Below, piece after piece: positions 17,580 to 25,625 of a stretch of 64,000 nucleotides of DNA. Position 1 is the first letter of the stretch. Each line of letters opens with the position of its first letter. The stretch is from Myxococcales bacterium. Lineage in GTDB: Bacteria; Myxococcota_A; Polyangia; Haliangiales; Haliangiaceae. A model generated the notes under the pieces. The model had not been told where the DNA came from. It was given only the letters and a program-made list of their open reading frames with translations, and searched no databases. The stretch is taken from assembly GCA_016717005.1 (NCBI GenBank), contig JADJUF010000037.1, positions 124,001 through 188,000 on the forward strand. Reading direction: 5' to 3'. Made by a program: the position numbers and the translations under genes.

Positions 17580-18977
17580 TCACGGCGGGTCGAGGACGAG
17601 CTCGCCGTCGCCGTCGGCGATCACCGTCGCGATCGGCAGCGTGACCGGCTCGCCGTCGACCTCCAGCTGGAGCGCCACCCGCAGCGCGCCCGGCGTCCAC
17701 GGGATCGCCGCGCCGTCGCCGCGACCGACGCGGTCGGCGCCGCACGTCGTCGAGACCCACCCGGACAGCGCCGTCGCGGGGCCGGCCCCGACCGCGACGA
17801 TCGCCGGCCGGCGCAGGCGGGCCGGGCGCAGGCATCGCACCTCGATCCGCAGGCCGCCGTCGGCGATGGTCAACGCGGCGACGATCCGTGGCCCCGCCCG
17901 GCGAGGCGGCAGCCGGCGACCGTCGTGGACCACGGCCAGGGCGTTGAGCGCGACGTCGTCGGTCTCGATCGCGAAGCGCCGGGCCAGCGCGCGGGTGACC
18001 TCGCGCCGGAGCACGCGGTTGATCGCCTGGTCCGCGGCCCGACCGCCGCTCCACCGCCATACCGACGCGGCCAGCTTGATCGCGGCGGCGCGCACCCGCG
18101 GCGCCGGGTCCTCGACCAGCCCGAGCACCGCGCGCACGGCCGCGATGTCCGCGAACAGCGCGCCGTCGCGCAGCGCCGCCAGGGCCTGGGCCCGGCGCGC
18201 GGCCCCCGCCGTCGGGCCGCGCGCGATCGCCAGCAGCGCCGGCGCCGGCGCCAGCGTGTCGAACCACGGCAGCCCCGAGCGATCCCGCGCGCGCGCGTCG
18301 AGCGCACCATCGAGATCCCCGACGGCGGCCAGGCCGGTCGCGACCCGCGCGGCGACCTCGTCCCGGTAGAAGCCCCGGGTCGCCTGGCTGACGCCGGCCG
18401 GCGCCAGCAGCGCGAGCGCCGCGGCGCGCCGCCGCGCCGGGTCGGCGATCGCCAGGGCCGCGATCACGCCGTCGGCGCGCTCGACCGCGGTCGCCAGCTC
18501 ACGGTCGAAGGTCGCGCGATCGATGGGCGCGACGTCGCCGCGCCACGGATCGGTCGGGTCGTGGCCCTGGGCCACCATCGTGAAGCCGCCAGGGTTGCTC
18601 CACTGCTCGAACCGGAACACCTCGTCGCGCGCGGTGACCCGCAGCCCCGACGACGTCAGGTCCCAGCCGCCCGCGTCGGTGCGGCGCAGGAACGCCACCA
18701 CCTCGGCGTCGACCGCGCGTCCCGCGGTCGCGTAGAGCCCGTCGTCGAGGACCAGGTCGGCGCCCACCGCGATCGCGCCGCGCACGACCCGCGTGACGTG
18801 GTAGCTTGAGGACCGGTCGCTGGCCGGTCGGCGCGTCGCGACCACGATCGCGTCGCTGGTGAGCGCCAGGCCCGCCAGATCGTAGTGCGGCATCGGCGCG
18901 GCCCCCGCGTCGACCGCGCCGCCGACGACCACCAGCGCGCACACCGCGGACACCAGCACGGACCGGACGTCACCCAT
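17580..18977 (-). CDS. Secreted protein with helical repeats, unknown function
   Basis: A 465-residue exported protein. The N-terminal signal is MGDVRSVLVSAVCALVVVGG, with a likely cut after DAGAA. An N-terminal beta-rich part (AIVVATRRPASDRSSSYHVT, RVVRGAIAVGADLVLDDG) resembles domains seen at the start of myxobacterial HEAT-repeat proteins. The middle is Ala-rich helical repeat (AVRAVLGLVEDPAPRVRAAA is HEAT-like) and the C-terminus is beta-rich. No catalytic motif is seen, and the family name is uncertain. Confidence 0.7.
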   Translation of the reverse strand: MGDVRSVLVSAVCALVVVGGAVDAGAAPMPHYDLAGLALTSDAIVVATRRPASDRSSSYHVTRVVRGAIAVGADLVLDDGLYATAGRAVDAEVVAFLRRTDAGGWDLTSSGLRVTARDEVFRFEQWSNPGGFTMVAQGHDPTDPWRGDVAPIDRATFDRELATAVERADGVIAALAIADPARRRAAALALLAPAGVSQATRGFYRDEVAARVATGLAAVGDLDGALDARARDRSGLPWFDTLAPAPALLAIARGPTAGAARRAQALAALRDGALFADIAAVRAVLGLVEDPAPRVRAAAIKLAASVWRWSGGRAADQAINRVLRREVTRALARRFAIETDDVALNALAVVHDGRRLPPRRAGPRIVAALTIADGGLRIEVRCLRPARLRRPAIVAVGAGPATALSGWVSTTCGADRVGRGDGAAIPWTPGALRVALQLEVDGEPVTLPIATVIADGDGELVLDPP

Positions 18978-19098
18978 GCCGGTACCTGTCAGCGGGCCGC
19001 CGCGAGGTGTCGCGGGGTCGGCGCTGGTGCGAGCGCTGGGGCGAGCCCCGTCGTCGACGTGGGGCTACGGCCGCTCGGTCGATCGCGGCCGCGCGAGC

Positions 19099-19875
19099 CT
19101 ACGGCCGTACCTGGCCGTTTCGGATCGCAACGGAGTACCGGCGGCCGGGCAGATCCAGGTAGGGGCACCCGGCGACGTCCGAGCGCAGGGTCATGGTGGC
19201 GTCGCCCGGCAGGATGTAGAGCAGCTTGCCGCGGGCGATCCACGGCGCCAGGTCGAAGTCGCACTCCTCGTCGAGCAGGAAGCGCGACGCCCAGCCCGCC
19301 GGGTTGCCATCTGTGTATGAGCCCCATGAGGCGTCACCCCAGTCGTTCAGCCCGTAGGTCTCCGCGATGATCGGATCGCCGTAGTAGAAGATGGGATACC
19401 CGGTGTGACGTCCGACCGGCAGCGACCACAGCACGGCGCGCATGCCCTCGCCCTCGAGGATCTGCGGCACCACGAACGGCACATCGGGGCCGGGCTCGAC
19501 CGTGTAGTACGTCGACTCGACGGGCGCGACCGTCGTGAGCGCGCCGGTGAAGCAGAAGTAGTGGCGACAACGGCGTGGAGCCTCGTACCGGCGAACATTC
19601 CGATCGTAGCGCCACCAGAGCCCGTCGATCCCGGCGTCGTCGAATCGATCGATCGCCAGGTCCGTGCAAGACGGGCATCGACTCAGCGCGAGCTGCGGCA
19701 GGCCCGCCAAGTATTCGTCCCGCAGCGCGGCGGTTTCCCGATGGATCTCCGTCATGCGGCGCTTCTTCTCGGTGGAGTACGGCCCCACGGCGAGTCGCTC
19801 GAGCTCCTGATCGAGCGCACCGTGACGGACGAGCAACTCGGTCCGACGTTGTGGCGTGTCCATTGCTCCGCTCAT
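19099..19875 (-). CDS. Cys-containing partner of the DUF4157-cyclase toxin (putative immunity or adaptor)
   Basis: A 258-residue protein whose ATG overlaps the toxin stop as ATGA, so the pair is translationally coupled. Seen: a helical N-terminus, then CPSC (Cys67/Cys70) and RRCRHYFC (Cys103/Cys108) that could bind a metal, DGLWWRYDRN, PGPDVPFVVPQILEGEG, GRHTGYPIFYY, and near the end FDLAPWIARGKLLYILPGD and CPYLDLPGRR. This layout belongs to a conserved family I have seen as uncharacterised proteins but cannot name. Its place right after a toxin tip suggests immunity, chaperone or loading function (inference). GC is visibly lower than in housekeeping genes here, suggesting transfer together with the toxin tip. 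Confidence 0.7.
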   Translation of the reverse strand: MSGAMDTPQRRTELLVRHGALDQELERLAVGPYSTEKKRRMTEIHRETAALRDEYLAGLPQLALSRCPSCTDLAIDRFDDAGIDGLWWRYDRNVRRYEAPRRCRHYFCFTGALTTVAPVESTYYTVEPGPDVPFVVPQILEGEGMRAVLWSLPVGRHTGYPIFYYGDPIIAETYGLNDWGDASWGSYTDGNPAGWASRFLLDEECDFDLAPWIARGKLLYILPGDATMTLRSDVAGCPYLDLPGRRYSVAIRNGQVRP

Positions 19876-22715
19876 TCTTCCGCTCCTTGCGAGACCCGCT
19901 CGTCGGGGCCAAAGTGCACGATGTCACCGTCGGTGCGGTGCGCATCGAGCATCCGTTGCCTCGCGGTCATGTCTGTCGGCGACGTCGGGCGCCAATCGAC
20001 GAGCGGTCCGTGCTGCACCGACACCGGCGGCGCCGCCAGTTCCTCGAAGACCGCGGCATATCGCGCCGAGCCCTGCGAGATCGGGGTCCCGTCGAGCTCG
20101 GTGATCGAGAAGAGATCGTAGTCCCCGGTGAACGGCATCTCCTGGCCCTCGTCCCAGCCACGCACGACCCCACCCTCTACCGAGATCTCCTCCTTTGCCA
20201 CCAGCCGCTGCACGACCGGAGCATACCGCTCGTACTCGGCCATGCGGTCGGCGTGGCGGCTCCGGATCTTCGCCGCCAGGGCCGGGTTCGAGGCCTCGAT
20301 CGCGGCGAGGTCGGCCGGCAGCTTCCAGCCGTTCCAGTAGGCGACCTTGCCGAGGTGCTCGGGGCCCATGCCGAGGTGCAGGTCGACGTCGGTCACGGTC
20401 TTCATCTTCAGCGCCTCGGGCTTGGGCAACGCGCCGGCCTCGCGCCGCGCCGCGGCGTGTCGGTTCGTGGGGCGGAACGAGATGCGCACGCGGAACTCGG
20501 TCGCGATCGCCAGGACGCGCTCGACCGCGCCGCGGGTCATGCCGGCGCTCTTCATCGCCTTCGCCACCACCGGGCGGGGCGCGTCGGCCTCGGGGTGGAT
20601 GGTCGGGACGCGCACCGCGGGGCTCTCGTCGTGCGTCCGCGGCGCCGCGGGCTCGTCGACGGGCTCGTCGACGCGGCGGCGCCCGGGGACCGACGCGGGC
20701 GCGGCGGAGGCGTCGGTCCCGCCGGCTGGCGCGGTCGAGCGTCCCGAGCCCGCGCCAGCTCCGGGCGCCGGCGCCTCGTCGACCGGTCCGGGTCCCAGCA
20801 GCTTGCGGCCGGCGGCCGGGTCGTCGCCGGGAGGCAGCGCGCGCGTGCCGCCGCCGCCGCCGCCGCGGGGAGGCGCCAGGTCGTCGTGGTGGGCGCGCCC
20901 GAAGCTGGCGAGGTCCATCAGGATCTGCAGGATCGTGAGCGGGACGTTCTCCTTGAGCCCGTCGACGTAGGCGCGCAGGCCGCCGGCCTCGCCGATGCCG
21001 ATGGCGGTCGCGGTGACGAACTCGGCGAGCGCGATCGAGCTCATCGGGTGCGTGACCGCCCAGGCCGCCAGGCGGCTGGCGGTGAACTCGGCGCCGGCCA
21101 TCGCGCCCAGCTCGGCCGCCAGCGGGACGAGCACGACCACCGCCGCCGCGACGCCGGCGACCTTGGCCGTCGTGATCGCCGCGCGGTCGGCCGCCTTCAG
21201 CTCCGACACGTCGACCGGCTCGCCGGTGCCCAGCTTGATCTCGAGCGCGCCGACCTCGAACTCGGTCACCAGCGGGTCGGCCGCGATCGTCGAGCCCAGG
21301 CGCAGCTTCACGACCCACGCGTCGATCGCGCCGCGCGCGCCGTCGAAGCGGTGATCGATCAGGTTGCGCGCGAACCCGAACTGCGTGCCGCGCTGGAGCA
21401 CCTTGGGCCAGATCGCCCACAGCTGGTCCTGGACCGGCTCGAGCAGCGCGATCGCCCGCGCGGAGCTCGCCGCGTCGCCGCGCTCGGTCAGCGTGCGCGC
21501 GGCGAGCACCGCGGCCAGGAGGTCCCGGTAGGTCGCGACCTTGACGTCGCCAGCGCCCTTCGCCAGCCGCGCGCCCTCGTCGCGCGCGACCGAGCGCTCG
21601 CTGGCCTGGTACACGCGAAACCACCGCTCGAGCACACGCGCGCCCGGTCGCCCGGCGTTCACGTGCACCTCGGCCCGGTACCACGTCGCCTCCGGCGCCG
21701 TGACCCGCACCACCGGGCTCGTGCGATGGGTCGCCCGCCAGTCGCCGCCGGCGCTGTCGACCTTGGTGCCGTCGACGTGGAACAGGTTGCACCACACCGG
21801 CACCGCCGGCGCGCCCCGCGGCGGGGCCAGCGGCGACGCCACCTTGATCTCGACGTCCAGCGGTCGACCGCGCTGCATCCGCACCGGTCGGGGGCCCACC
21901 TGCACGTGCGCCGGCGCGAGCTGCTCCAGGAACGCGGCCTCGGGCCCCGTGCTCGGCTCGGCCGCGAGGTGCGCGCCGCCCTCGACCCGCCGCACGTCGC
22001 CCATCCCCGCGCGCTGCACCGCCACGCCGCCGCCGCCGCGCCCGACCGGGACCTGCGCCGCCACCGACTCGCCGCGCACCACCGCGTCGGCGATCGCGTC
22101 GGCCGCGCGCTCGTGCGCGTCGCCGGCCGCGCCGAACCCGCCGGGCAGCTGCAGCCCCGCGCGCTGCTGCAGCACGTGCGCGACCTCGTGCGCCGCGGTG
22201 TGCAGATCGGGCGCGCTCCCGAAGGCGATCCGATCGCCGGTGGCGTAGGCCCGCGCGTCGAGCGCCGCGCACGCGTCGGCCGCCGCGCCGCCGACGTGCG
22301 CCACGATGCCGCCGAGGTCGACGCCCATCGCGCGCTCGAGCTCGGCGCGGTACGGCAGCGCGGTCCCCGCGCCCTCGACCCCGCGCGCCGCGGCGAGGTG
22401 CAGGCCGAACGGATCGTCCGCCGGACCCGCCGCCTCGCTGCCCGCCGCCGCCGCCCCGCTCGCCTCCCCAGCCCCGCTTACCGCCCCGCTCGCCGCCGCC
22501 CCGGCCGCCTCGCCGCCCGCCGCCTCGCCGCCCGCCGCCTCGCCGCTCGCCGCCGCCGCCCCGCCCGCCGCCGCCCCGGCCTCCCGCCGCTGCACCAGCC
22601 CGAAGACCTGCGCCACCCGCGAGCCCTTGCCGGGCACGCCCGCCCGCCGCGGCTCGACGTCGTCACCGACCTCGAGCTCCGCGTCGAAGCTCGCCGCGGG
22701 GGCGAAGTCGAACAT
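19872..22715 (-). CDS. DUF4157 protein with C-terminal edema-factor/ExoY-like nucleotidyl cyclase toxin domain
   Basis: A 947-residue modular effector. Order: a short N-terminal tag (1-45), a Gly/Glu/Ala linker (about 45-100), a DUF4157 domain with AAHEVAHVLQQ (His176, His180), a long middle region with a hydrophobic stretch near 520-620, a Pro/Gly linker, and a toxin tip from about 716. The tip follows CyaA and anthrax edema factor: SFRPTN (Arg748) matches FRLVN; Lys765 and Lys772, seven apart, match CyaA Lys58/Lys65; FTGDYDLFSI (Asp865/Asp867) matches TADIDMFAI. Near the end DGDIVHFGPDE resembles QDVVQHGTEQ, but the catalytic His is shifted and the substrate-binding Asn appears missing, so activity is uncertain. 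DUF4157 is typical of cargo for contractile injection particles. Confidence 0.85.
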   Translation of the reverse strand: MFDFAPAASFDAELEVGDDVEPRRAGVPGKGSRVAQVFGLVQRREAGAAAGGAAAASGEAAGGEAAGGEAAGAAASGAVSGAGEASGAAAAGSEAAGPADDPFGLHLAAARGVEGAGTALPYRAELERAMGVDLGGIVAHVGGAAADACAALDARAYATGDRIAFGSAPDLHTAAHEVAHVLQQRAGLQLPGGFGAAGDAHERAADAIADAVVRGESVAAQVPVGRGGGGVAVQRAGMGDVRRVEGGAHLAAEPSTGPEAAFLEQLAPAHVQVGPRPVRMQRGRPLDVEIKVASPLAPPRGAPAVPVWCNLFHVDGTKVDSAGGDWRATHRTSPVVRVTAPEATWYRAEVHVNAGRPGARVLERWFRVYQASERSVARDEGARLAKGAGDVKVATYRDLLAAVLAARTLTERGDAASSARAIALLEPVQDQLWAIWPKVLQRGTQFGFARNLIDHRFDGARGAIDAWVVKLRLGSTIAADPLVTEFEVGALEIKLGTGEPVDVSELKAADRAAITTAKVAGVAAAVVVLVPLAAELGAMAGAEFTASRLAAWAVTHPMSSIALAEFVTATAIGIGEAGGLRAYVDGLKENVPLTILQILMDLASFGRAHHDDLAPPRGGGGGGTRALPPGDDPAAGRKLLGPGPVDEAPAPGAGAGSGRSTAPAGGTDASAAPASVPGRRRVDEPVDEPAAPRTHDESPAVRVPTIHPEADAPRPVVAKAMKSAGMTRGAVERVLAIATEFRVRISFRPTNRHAAARREAGALPKPEALKMKTVTDVDLHLGMGPEHLGKVAYWNGWKLPADLAAIEASNPALAAKIRSRHADRMAEYERYAPVVQRLVAKEEISVEGGVVRGWDEGQEMPFTGDYDLFSITELDGTPISQGSARYAAVFEELAAPPVSVQHGPLVDWRPTSPTDMTARQRMLDAHRTDGDIVHFGPDERVSQGAEE

Positions 22716-22782
22716 GCCCCCCTATCGGCCGTCTCCGCCCGCGGTTGCGGAGAATCGTCCGAAATCGACCGCGCGGCGGAGC

Positions 22783-24690
22783 TCAGTCGGCCTGGTACAC
22801 GAACTCGAGCCGGTCGATGCCGACGCACGGCGGCCCGCCGGCGCAGCGGAACCGGAACCGCGACGGGCCGTGCGGGATGCTGCCGTCGGGCAGGTCGAAG
22901 CGGTAGACCTGCGGGCCGTCGAAGGTGACCGGCACCGACAGCCAGCGGCCGTTGGCCTCGAGCTCGAGCGCGGGCGGCTGGGCCCGGCCGGTGATCTTCA
23001 GGTGCACGTGCTCGCGCGCGAACAGCGGCACGATCAGCTCGGCCCCGGCCTCGGGGTACGCGTACTCGATCGTGTCGATCTTGGCGAACCTCCACGGGCC
23101 GAGGCAGTGGCGCTGGCACGCGCCCGGCGACAGCCGGAAGCCGTCCTTCACCACCGTGCCGGGCACGCCCCAGTCGCGGTTGTTGACCCACAGGCGCTCG
23201 CCCCCGAAGACGACGTCGTGGCGCTCGATCGGCAGGTCGTGCTGCCACGCCCACAGCCAGTTGTGCGGCCACGCCGTCGGCGAGCCCCAGTCGCGATCGA
23301 ACCGCCGGATCTCGCGCGTGAGGCTGTCGATGTAGACCTGGGACATGTCGTAGATGTCGTCGGTCAACGGGAACAGCCGGTAGTCGGAGATGCGCTGCGA
23401 CAGGTCGAGGTTCACGCACACCATCGGCAAGATCGGGATGGCCAGCGCGACGCGGCGGACCACCGCCGGAAAGCGCGCGTGCAGCGCGCGCAGGCCGTCC
23501 ACCAAGAACGCGGCGCCGACGATGTGCGCGACGGTGACGCCGGCCATGCGCCGCGCGCCGAAGCCCCAGAAGCCCCAGAAGTCCCAGGTCGAGCCGTTGA
23601 CCCACACCTGCAGGAAGAACGCGACGGTCAGCCAGCCGGCGAGGTAGCGGCGCTCGGGCCCGCGCGCGAACAGGAGCCCGAGGATCGACAGGTACGCCAG
23701 CGGCGTCCACCGGAACAGGCCGTGCTTCGACGAGAACAGCACCTCCCACAGGTACGGCGCGCTCCACTGCATGAAGCCCTCTTGCGAGTACGGGCCGAAC
23801 GGGTGGTGGAAGTAGCGCAGGAACACGATCGTCTGCGGCGCCGACACCAGCAGCATCGCGGCGAGCGCCGCGAGCGCGTAGCCGACCATGCGCGCGACCC
23901 CGCGGCCGTCCTGGCGTCGGGCCCGGCGCGCCAGCTCGATCAGGCCCTCGCCCAGCGGCAACGCGGCGATCGTCACGTCCTGCGCGCGCGCCAGGATCAC
24001 GAACCCGAGCAGCGCGCCGAGGTACGCGTAGCGGCGCAGGTCGTGGCGGCCCCGGGTCGCGTCCCAGTAGTCGACCACCCACGCGACCGCCAGCGCCGAC
24101 CACGCGTGGGCGTAGCCGCACTGGAACACCGACCAGAAGTAGAGCCCGGTGCCGAGGCCGACGAGCGACACCGCGAACAAGGCCGCGGTCTCGGACGCGT
24201 GTCGGCGGGCCAGCCGGTAGCCGATCAAGAGCGCGCCGAAGCCGGCCAGGAGCGCCGAGAAGAACGTCCAGCGCTGGTGGAACGCGTCGTACCCGTGCAT
24301 CGGGATGTGCGCGCCGAACGCGTTCTCGACCTTGGCGACGCCGTGCGCGATCGCGAACGCCGGCAGCTCGAGCAGCGCCGAGCCGATCGGGTACAGGTAG
24401 TTCTTGCCGGTCGTGGTCGGCAAGGTCGCGGTGCCGAGCGGGTCGCCCCACTGCGCGAGCTGGTTGCCGAGCTCGAGGTCACCGTCGAAGAACAGCGACA
24501 TCCGCTCGAGGTGGATGTAGTGGCCGTCGAGGCGCGCGAAGACCCGCTGGTACTGGCCGGTCGGCTGGACGTCGCCCTGGGTGTACGGCTGGACCGCCAG
24601 GAACTTCTTGACCCAGAACAGCAGGATCAGCGTGAAGACCACGCGCGGCCACGTGACCTGGCGCCGCACGCGCGCGCCCCAGCTCGTCAT
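22783..24690 (-). CDS. GT-C-like polytopic membrane protein (glycosyltransferase 39 type)
   Basis: A 635-residue integral membrane protein with about ten hydrophobic helices in the first 470 residues and a C-terminal soluble beta-rich domain (TFDGPQVYRFDLPDG, PSRFRFRCAGGPPC). After the first helix comes YTQGDVQPTGQYQRVFARLD, acidic and luminal as in lipid-linked sugar transferases, though no exact DE motif can be fixed. ATGA overlap with the upstream GT2 gene argues for a joint pathway: the GT2 enzyme makes a polyprenyl-phosphate sugar and this protein transfers it to a surface target. Acceptor and sugar are unknown. Confidence 0.75.
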   Translation of the reverse strand: MTSWGARVRRQVTWPRVVFTLILLFWVKKFLAVQPYTQGDVQPTGQYQRVFARLDGHYIHLERMSLFFDGDLELGNQLAQWGDPLGTATLPTTTGKNYLYPIGSALLELPAFAIAHGVAKVENAFGAHIPMHGYDAFHQRWTFFSALLAGFGALLIGYRLARRHASETAALFAVSLVGLGTGLYFWSVFQCGYAHAWSALAVAWVVDYWDATRGRHDLRRYAYLGALLGFVILARAQDVTIAALPLGEGLIELARRARRQDGRGVARMVGYALAALAAMLLVSAPQTIVFLRYFHHPFGPYSQEGFMQWSAPYLWEVLFSSKHGLFRWTPLAYLSILGLLFARGPERRYLAGWLTVAFFLQVWVNGSTWDFWGFWGFGARRMAGVTVAHIVGAAFLVDGLRALHARFPAVVRRVALAIPILPMVCVNLDLSQRISDYRLFPLTDDIYDMSQVYIDSLTREIRRFDRDWGSPTAWPHNWLWAWQHDLPIERHDVVFGGERLWVNNRDWGVPGTVVKDGFRLSPGACQRHCLGPWRFAKIDTIEYAYPEAGAELIVPLFAREHVHLKITGRAQPPALELEANGRWLSVPVTFDGPQVYRFDLPDGSIPHGPSRFRFRCAGGPPCVGIDRLEFVYQAD

Positions 24691-25415
24691 CGGCGCAGGC
24701 GCGGCGCGATGAAGCCGTGGTAGTAGGCGTAGGCCGTGGTGCCGAGCAGGCGCGAGCTGTAGCGCAGCACGCGCCGGCTCATGCCGCCGTGCTCGGGCGG
24801 GTACAGCACCGTCACCGGCACCTCGCGGATGCGGGCGCCGGCGGCGGCGGCCTGCACCAGCGACTCGGTGATGTAGTCGTAGTCGAAGGTCGGGGCCAGC
24901 GCGTCGATGACCAGGCGGTTCATGCAGCGGAACCCGCACGTGAGATCGCGCAGCGAGTGGCCCATCAGCGCGCTGACGCCGCGCGCGAACCCGGTCAGCG
25001 CGGTCTGCTTCCAGCCGGCCATGCCCTCGGGGCGGGCGCCGGCGAACCGCGAGCCGATCGCCAGGTCGCACGCGTCGGCGGCGACCGGCTCGAGCACCAG
25101 CGCGAGGTCGCTCGGCAGCACCTGGCCGTCCGAGTCCATGTGAGCCATCAGATCGAAGTCGCGCCCGCGGACCCACTCGACGCCGGTGCGGAACGCCGCG
25201 CCGACGCCACGGTTGTGCGGGTGGCTGACGACCTCGGCCCCGGCGGCCCGCGCCACCTCGGCGGTGCCGTCGCGCGAGCCGTCATCGATCACCAGCACGG
25301 TCGGCGGGCCGCACGACAGGTCGGTGAGCGCGCGCAGCTCGGCGACCAGCTCGCCGATGTGGGCGGCCTCGTTGAGGGCCGGCAGGATCACACACGCCTT
25401 CACGCGGCGCAGCAT
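24687..25415 (-). CDS. Family 2 glycosyltransferase (polyprenyl-phosphate mannose/glucose synthase-like)
   Basis: A 242-residue cytosolic enzyme. It has ACVILPALNEAAHIGELV at the N-terminus, TVLVIDDGSRDGTAEVAR with the nucleotide-binding Asp pair, HNRGVGAAFRTGVEWV, the metal-binding HMDSDGQVLPSDL (DxD-like DSD), LAIGSRFAGARPEGM, and CGFRCMNR. It lacks the C-terminal membrane helices of GtrB-type enzymes, so it resembles DPM1/Ppm1. It probably charges a lipid carrier for the downstream membrane transferase, with which it overlaps by four bases. Confidence 0.88.
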   Translation of the reverse strand: MLRRVKACVILPALNEAAHIGELVAELRALTDLSCGPPTVLVIDDGSRDGTAEVARAAGAEVVSHPHNRGVGAAFRTGVEWVRGRDFDLMAHMDSDGQVLPSDLALVLEPVAADACDLAIGSRFAGARPEGMAGWKQTALTGFARGVSALMGHSLRDLTCGFRCMNRLVIDALAPTFDYDYITESLVQAAAAGARIREVPVTVLYPPEHGGMSRRVLRYSSRLLGTTAYAYYHGFIAPRLRR

Positions 25416-25625
25416 TCCCCAGGGGCCCGGCGGCCGTCAATCGACCCGGGCGGCCACGGTGACGGCGCCGACACTCCGCGGGCCGGCGGCCCCGAGCGCG
25501 CCGAGGCCGCCCGCTCGTTGCGTTTGGCAACGCCGCGCGCGCCGACGCTGTGCGGCAAGCGACCGTCACCGCTGGCGCGCGGGTCCGACCGTCCCGGAAC
25601 GATCGTTGCAAAGGGCGATCGCTCC

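Noticed and set aside
20347..22928. Plus-strand open frames antisense to the DUF4157-toxin gene
   Set aside because: Composition is Arg/Ser/Pro-rich with no motif, while the minus strand holds clear DUF4157 and cyclase motifs.
25598..25607. AACGATCGTT palindrome before the DUF1592 gene
   Set aside because: A 10-bp palindrome of this kind is expected by chance, and no second copy or promoter element sits around it. A similar string at about 10668 is not palindromic over the same length.
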